Shown here: piece by piece, positions 62,329 to 64,000 of the stretch | Layout of the letters: the number at the start of each line of letters is the position of its first letter | Numbering within the stretch: position 1 is the first letter of the stretch | Assembly (NCBI GenBank): GCA_038030265.1 | Contig: CM075940.1 | Span: 2,046,001 to 2,110,000, forward strand | DNA length: 64,000 nt | Origin: Corythucha ciliata | Taxonomy: Eukaryota; Arthropoda; Insecta; Hemiptera; Tingidae | Reading direction: 5' to 3' | The notes under the pieces: model-generated | Seen by the model: the letters and a program-made list of their open reading frames with translations, nothing else | What the model was told of the DNA's origin: nothing | Database searches by the model: none | Translations under genes and position numbers: made by a program

Positions 62329-64000
62329 TTAGGCGTGCTGCCATTGTAGGGAGTCGTCATTTGAGCGGTCAGAATGTAAACTGACATTGTCATGTTTTTC
62401 ATGGTCAATATGACTGATCTGTATACGTCTATTGTCAGGTTGTGTATCGGTTGGTGGATTGCGGCTTAGCGCGTCTGCTACAAAATTTTTCCGCCCCTCG
62501 ATGTACTCAAAAGTGAGTGGTATGTGTTGGAGGTATAGCATCCATCGCGCGAGGCGCGGCGGCGGGTTTTTACATGTATGTAGAAACAAAAGAGCACGGT
62601 GGTCTGTGCGAACTATTGTTTTATTTCCGATCGCGTATTGATAAAAACGTTTAAGTGCATTGACGACGGCTAACATCTCAAGCTCGGTCACTGTATAATT
62701 CTGTTCGCTTTTAGTGAGCGCTTTTGACGTAAAGCCAAGAGGGCATTTCTCCCCGTTCTCATCTAATTGATAAATAATGGCGGCAGTGGCCACGGCACTA
62801 GCATCGGCCTCTATATAAAATTCTTTTTCGAAATTAGGGTATCGCAAGTCGCAATTTGTCGCAAAGTCCCTTTTTAACTCCTCAAAAGCCGTCTCTTCTT
62901 CCACCCCCCATCGCCACTTAACTCCTTTCTTTACCAGCTCGTAGAGCGGCTTAGATAAGGTAGCAAAACGAGGTGAAAAACGCGAATAAAAATTGACAAA
63001 ACCTAAAAAACTTTGCACCTGCCTCACCGTACGGGGCCGAGGATATTTTAAAACGGCGTCGGTTTTACTCGGGTCTTTACTAATTCCTGTCGTTGTAATT
63101 ATATATCCGAGTACATGAAGTTCTGATTTAAAAAACTGTGATTTATCGAGTCTTAAAGAAATATTATTATCTCTGCAAATTTGAAAGAATGATTTTAAAT
63201 GGGAAATATGCTGCTGAGGGCTACGCGAAAAAATTATTACATCGTCTACAAAGTTTTTTATTGTCGATCTCAACTCTTGAGGAATGAGAGCACGTAAGGC
63301 GTTTTCTAAAGCACTGAGACTACTATTGAGGCCAAAAGGGACCCTACAAAAATGATAAATTAGACCGTTAAATTTGAAAGCTGTAATTGGCCTACTCTCG
63401 GGGTGTAACTCTATATGAAAAAATGCTTGTCTCAGGTCTATCGACGTGATGCATGATACTCCGTGAGCTTCCCGAATGACCTCTTCAAAGGTTCGTGTAC
63501 ACGCATTCGCCGGGTGTGTGGCACGGTTTGCTCTCCTAGCATCCAAAACCAAGCGAATTTCACCTGTTTTTTTACGGACTACATGAACCGGGTTTACATA
63601 GGGACTTTCTGATATCTCTATTATGCCGTTATCGAGCCACGTTTGTATTTCCTTTTGCACGAGTGGAAAGTCGGCGGCTGCCACAGGGTAAGTTATAGTT
63701 TGGTAGGGCTCGTTATCTTTAATATTCAGTTTGTGTATGTATCCCGGAATTAGGCCAGGCTGCTCTCTAAAAATTCCTTTATATTCGACTATTAAATGGT
63801 GGAAAGCATCCCTCACGTTATCGGGTATGTCTTCAAGTTTGTCCCATGAAATTTGATCAAACGATTGTTCCGCGCGCGATATGGCATCCGGATCAGCCGT
63901 AGGTATCGGCGCTCGGATGAATGCCAGCCTTGGGCTTGATTGGGGGGTTGTAAAGTTAAAAGGGATCGTTTCGTTATTATTACGGTGAGTTCGGCTATCC
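62329..64000 (-). CDS. Ty3/gypsy reverse transcriptase-RNase H, partial
   Basis: The frame is open from the window edge to TAA 62329-62331. It shows an RT start (ISWDKLEDIP, LNIKDNEPYQTITYPVAAAD), the fingers/palm series (VVRKKTGEIRLVLDARRANR, SIDLRQAFFHIELHPES, VPFGLNSS), the catalytic FVDDVII (Phe in place of the usual Tyr), LGYIITTTGISKDPSK, then RNase H with EADASAVATAAI, VTELEMLAVVNALKRFYQYA, VRTDHRALLFL and FVADALSRNP. It stops about 45 residues after ADALSR, before any integrase, so pol is either split at this point or 3'-deleted. Gag and protease would lie beyond the window. Confidence 0.9.
   Translation of the reverse strand, partial: DSRTHRNNNETIPFNFTTPQSSPRLAFIRAPIPTADPDAISRAEQSFDQISWDKLEDIPDNVRDAFHHLIVEYKGIFREQPGLIPGYIHKLNIKDNEPYQTITYPVAAADFPLVQKEIQTWLDNGIIEISESPYVNPVHVVRKKTGEIRLVLDARRANRATHPANACTRTFEEVIREAHGVSCITSIDLRQAFFHIELHPESRPITAFKFNGLIYHFCRVPFGLNSSLSALENALRALIPQELRSTIKNFVDDVIIFSRSPQQHISHLKSFFQICRDNNISLRLDKSQFFKSELHVLGYIITTTGISKDPSKTDAVLKYPRPRTVRQVQSFLGFVNFYSRFSPRFATLSKPLYELVKKGVKWRWGVEEETAFEELKRDFATNCDLRYPNFEKEFYIEADASAVATAAIIYQLDENGEKCPLGFTSKALTKSEQNYTVTELEMLAVVNALKRFYQYAIGNKTIVRTDHRALLFLHTCKNPPPRLARWMLYLQHIPLTFEYIEGRKNFVADALSRNPPTDTQPDNRRIQISHIDHEKHDNVSLHSDRSNDDSLQWQHA

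Overview
This window looks like heterochromatin-like, transposon-packed DNA from an invertebrate animal, most likely an arthropod. The reasons are the mixture of families (BEL/Pao with DUF1759 and DUF5641 domains, Ty3/gypsy, a Penelope-like element, PIF/Harbinger, pogo, hAT, P/THAP, a Sola-like element, a KDZ/TNP2-type transposase with a DUF4806 partner, YqaJ exonuclease), introns with GT..AG borders, and the low GC content. I cannot name the species. I see no convincing ordinary host gene; one short three-exon candidate (55612-56176) is the nearest thing. No tRNA, rRNA or CRISPR was seen.

Layout. 232-11311 is best read as one 11 kb element with long terminal repeats and an imperfect 10-bp target duplication. 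It holds a broken THAP gene, a TA-flanked foldback repeat and a 6 kb hAT element (4071-10113, perfect 8-bp duplication). The hAT copy in turn holds a head-to-head pair of Penelope-like (GIY-YIG) fragments, the 3' end of a gypsy element, and a 0.92 kb direct duplication. 11.4-17.7 kb is a decayed PIF/Harbinger element with convergent nuclease (+) and Myb/SANT (-) genes, and a 247-bp MITE in the nuclease's first exon; this MITE is a deletion derivative of the 11 kb element. 17.9-24.2 kb is a second THAP gene whose downstream exons are partly duplicated, with a 3951-bp Sola-like transposon inserted in one copy of the duplicated intron. 24.4-25.1 kb is another foldback MITE. 26.0-32.7 kb is a mosaic of P-element-like transposase pieces, inverted and tandemly duplicated, split by the 3' end of a gypsy element with a 1.5 kb LTR.

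36.4-40.7 kb carries a DUF4806 gene (+) facing a KDZ/TNP2-type transposase gene (-), followed by a GACGTC-rich short repeat array that is itself split by a 1.7 kb mariner-like element with 0.6 kb inverted ends. 43.0-44.2 kb is a YqaJ-type exonuclease gene. 46093-52940 is an apparently intact BEL/Pao retrotransposon (480-bp LTRs, 5-bp target duplication, 1741-codon polyprotein). 56492-60608 is an apparently complete pogo element (TA duplication, DD35D transposase of about 900 residues, many subterminal copies of one motif). The window ends inside a gypsy reverse transcriptase gene on the minus strand (62329-64000).

The picture is one of repeated nesting. BEL and pogo look youngest and could be active; Harbinger, P-like, Sola-like, KDZ and mariner copies carry stops, frameshifts or internal losses. 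All family calls rest on reading motifs by eye, without database searches.
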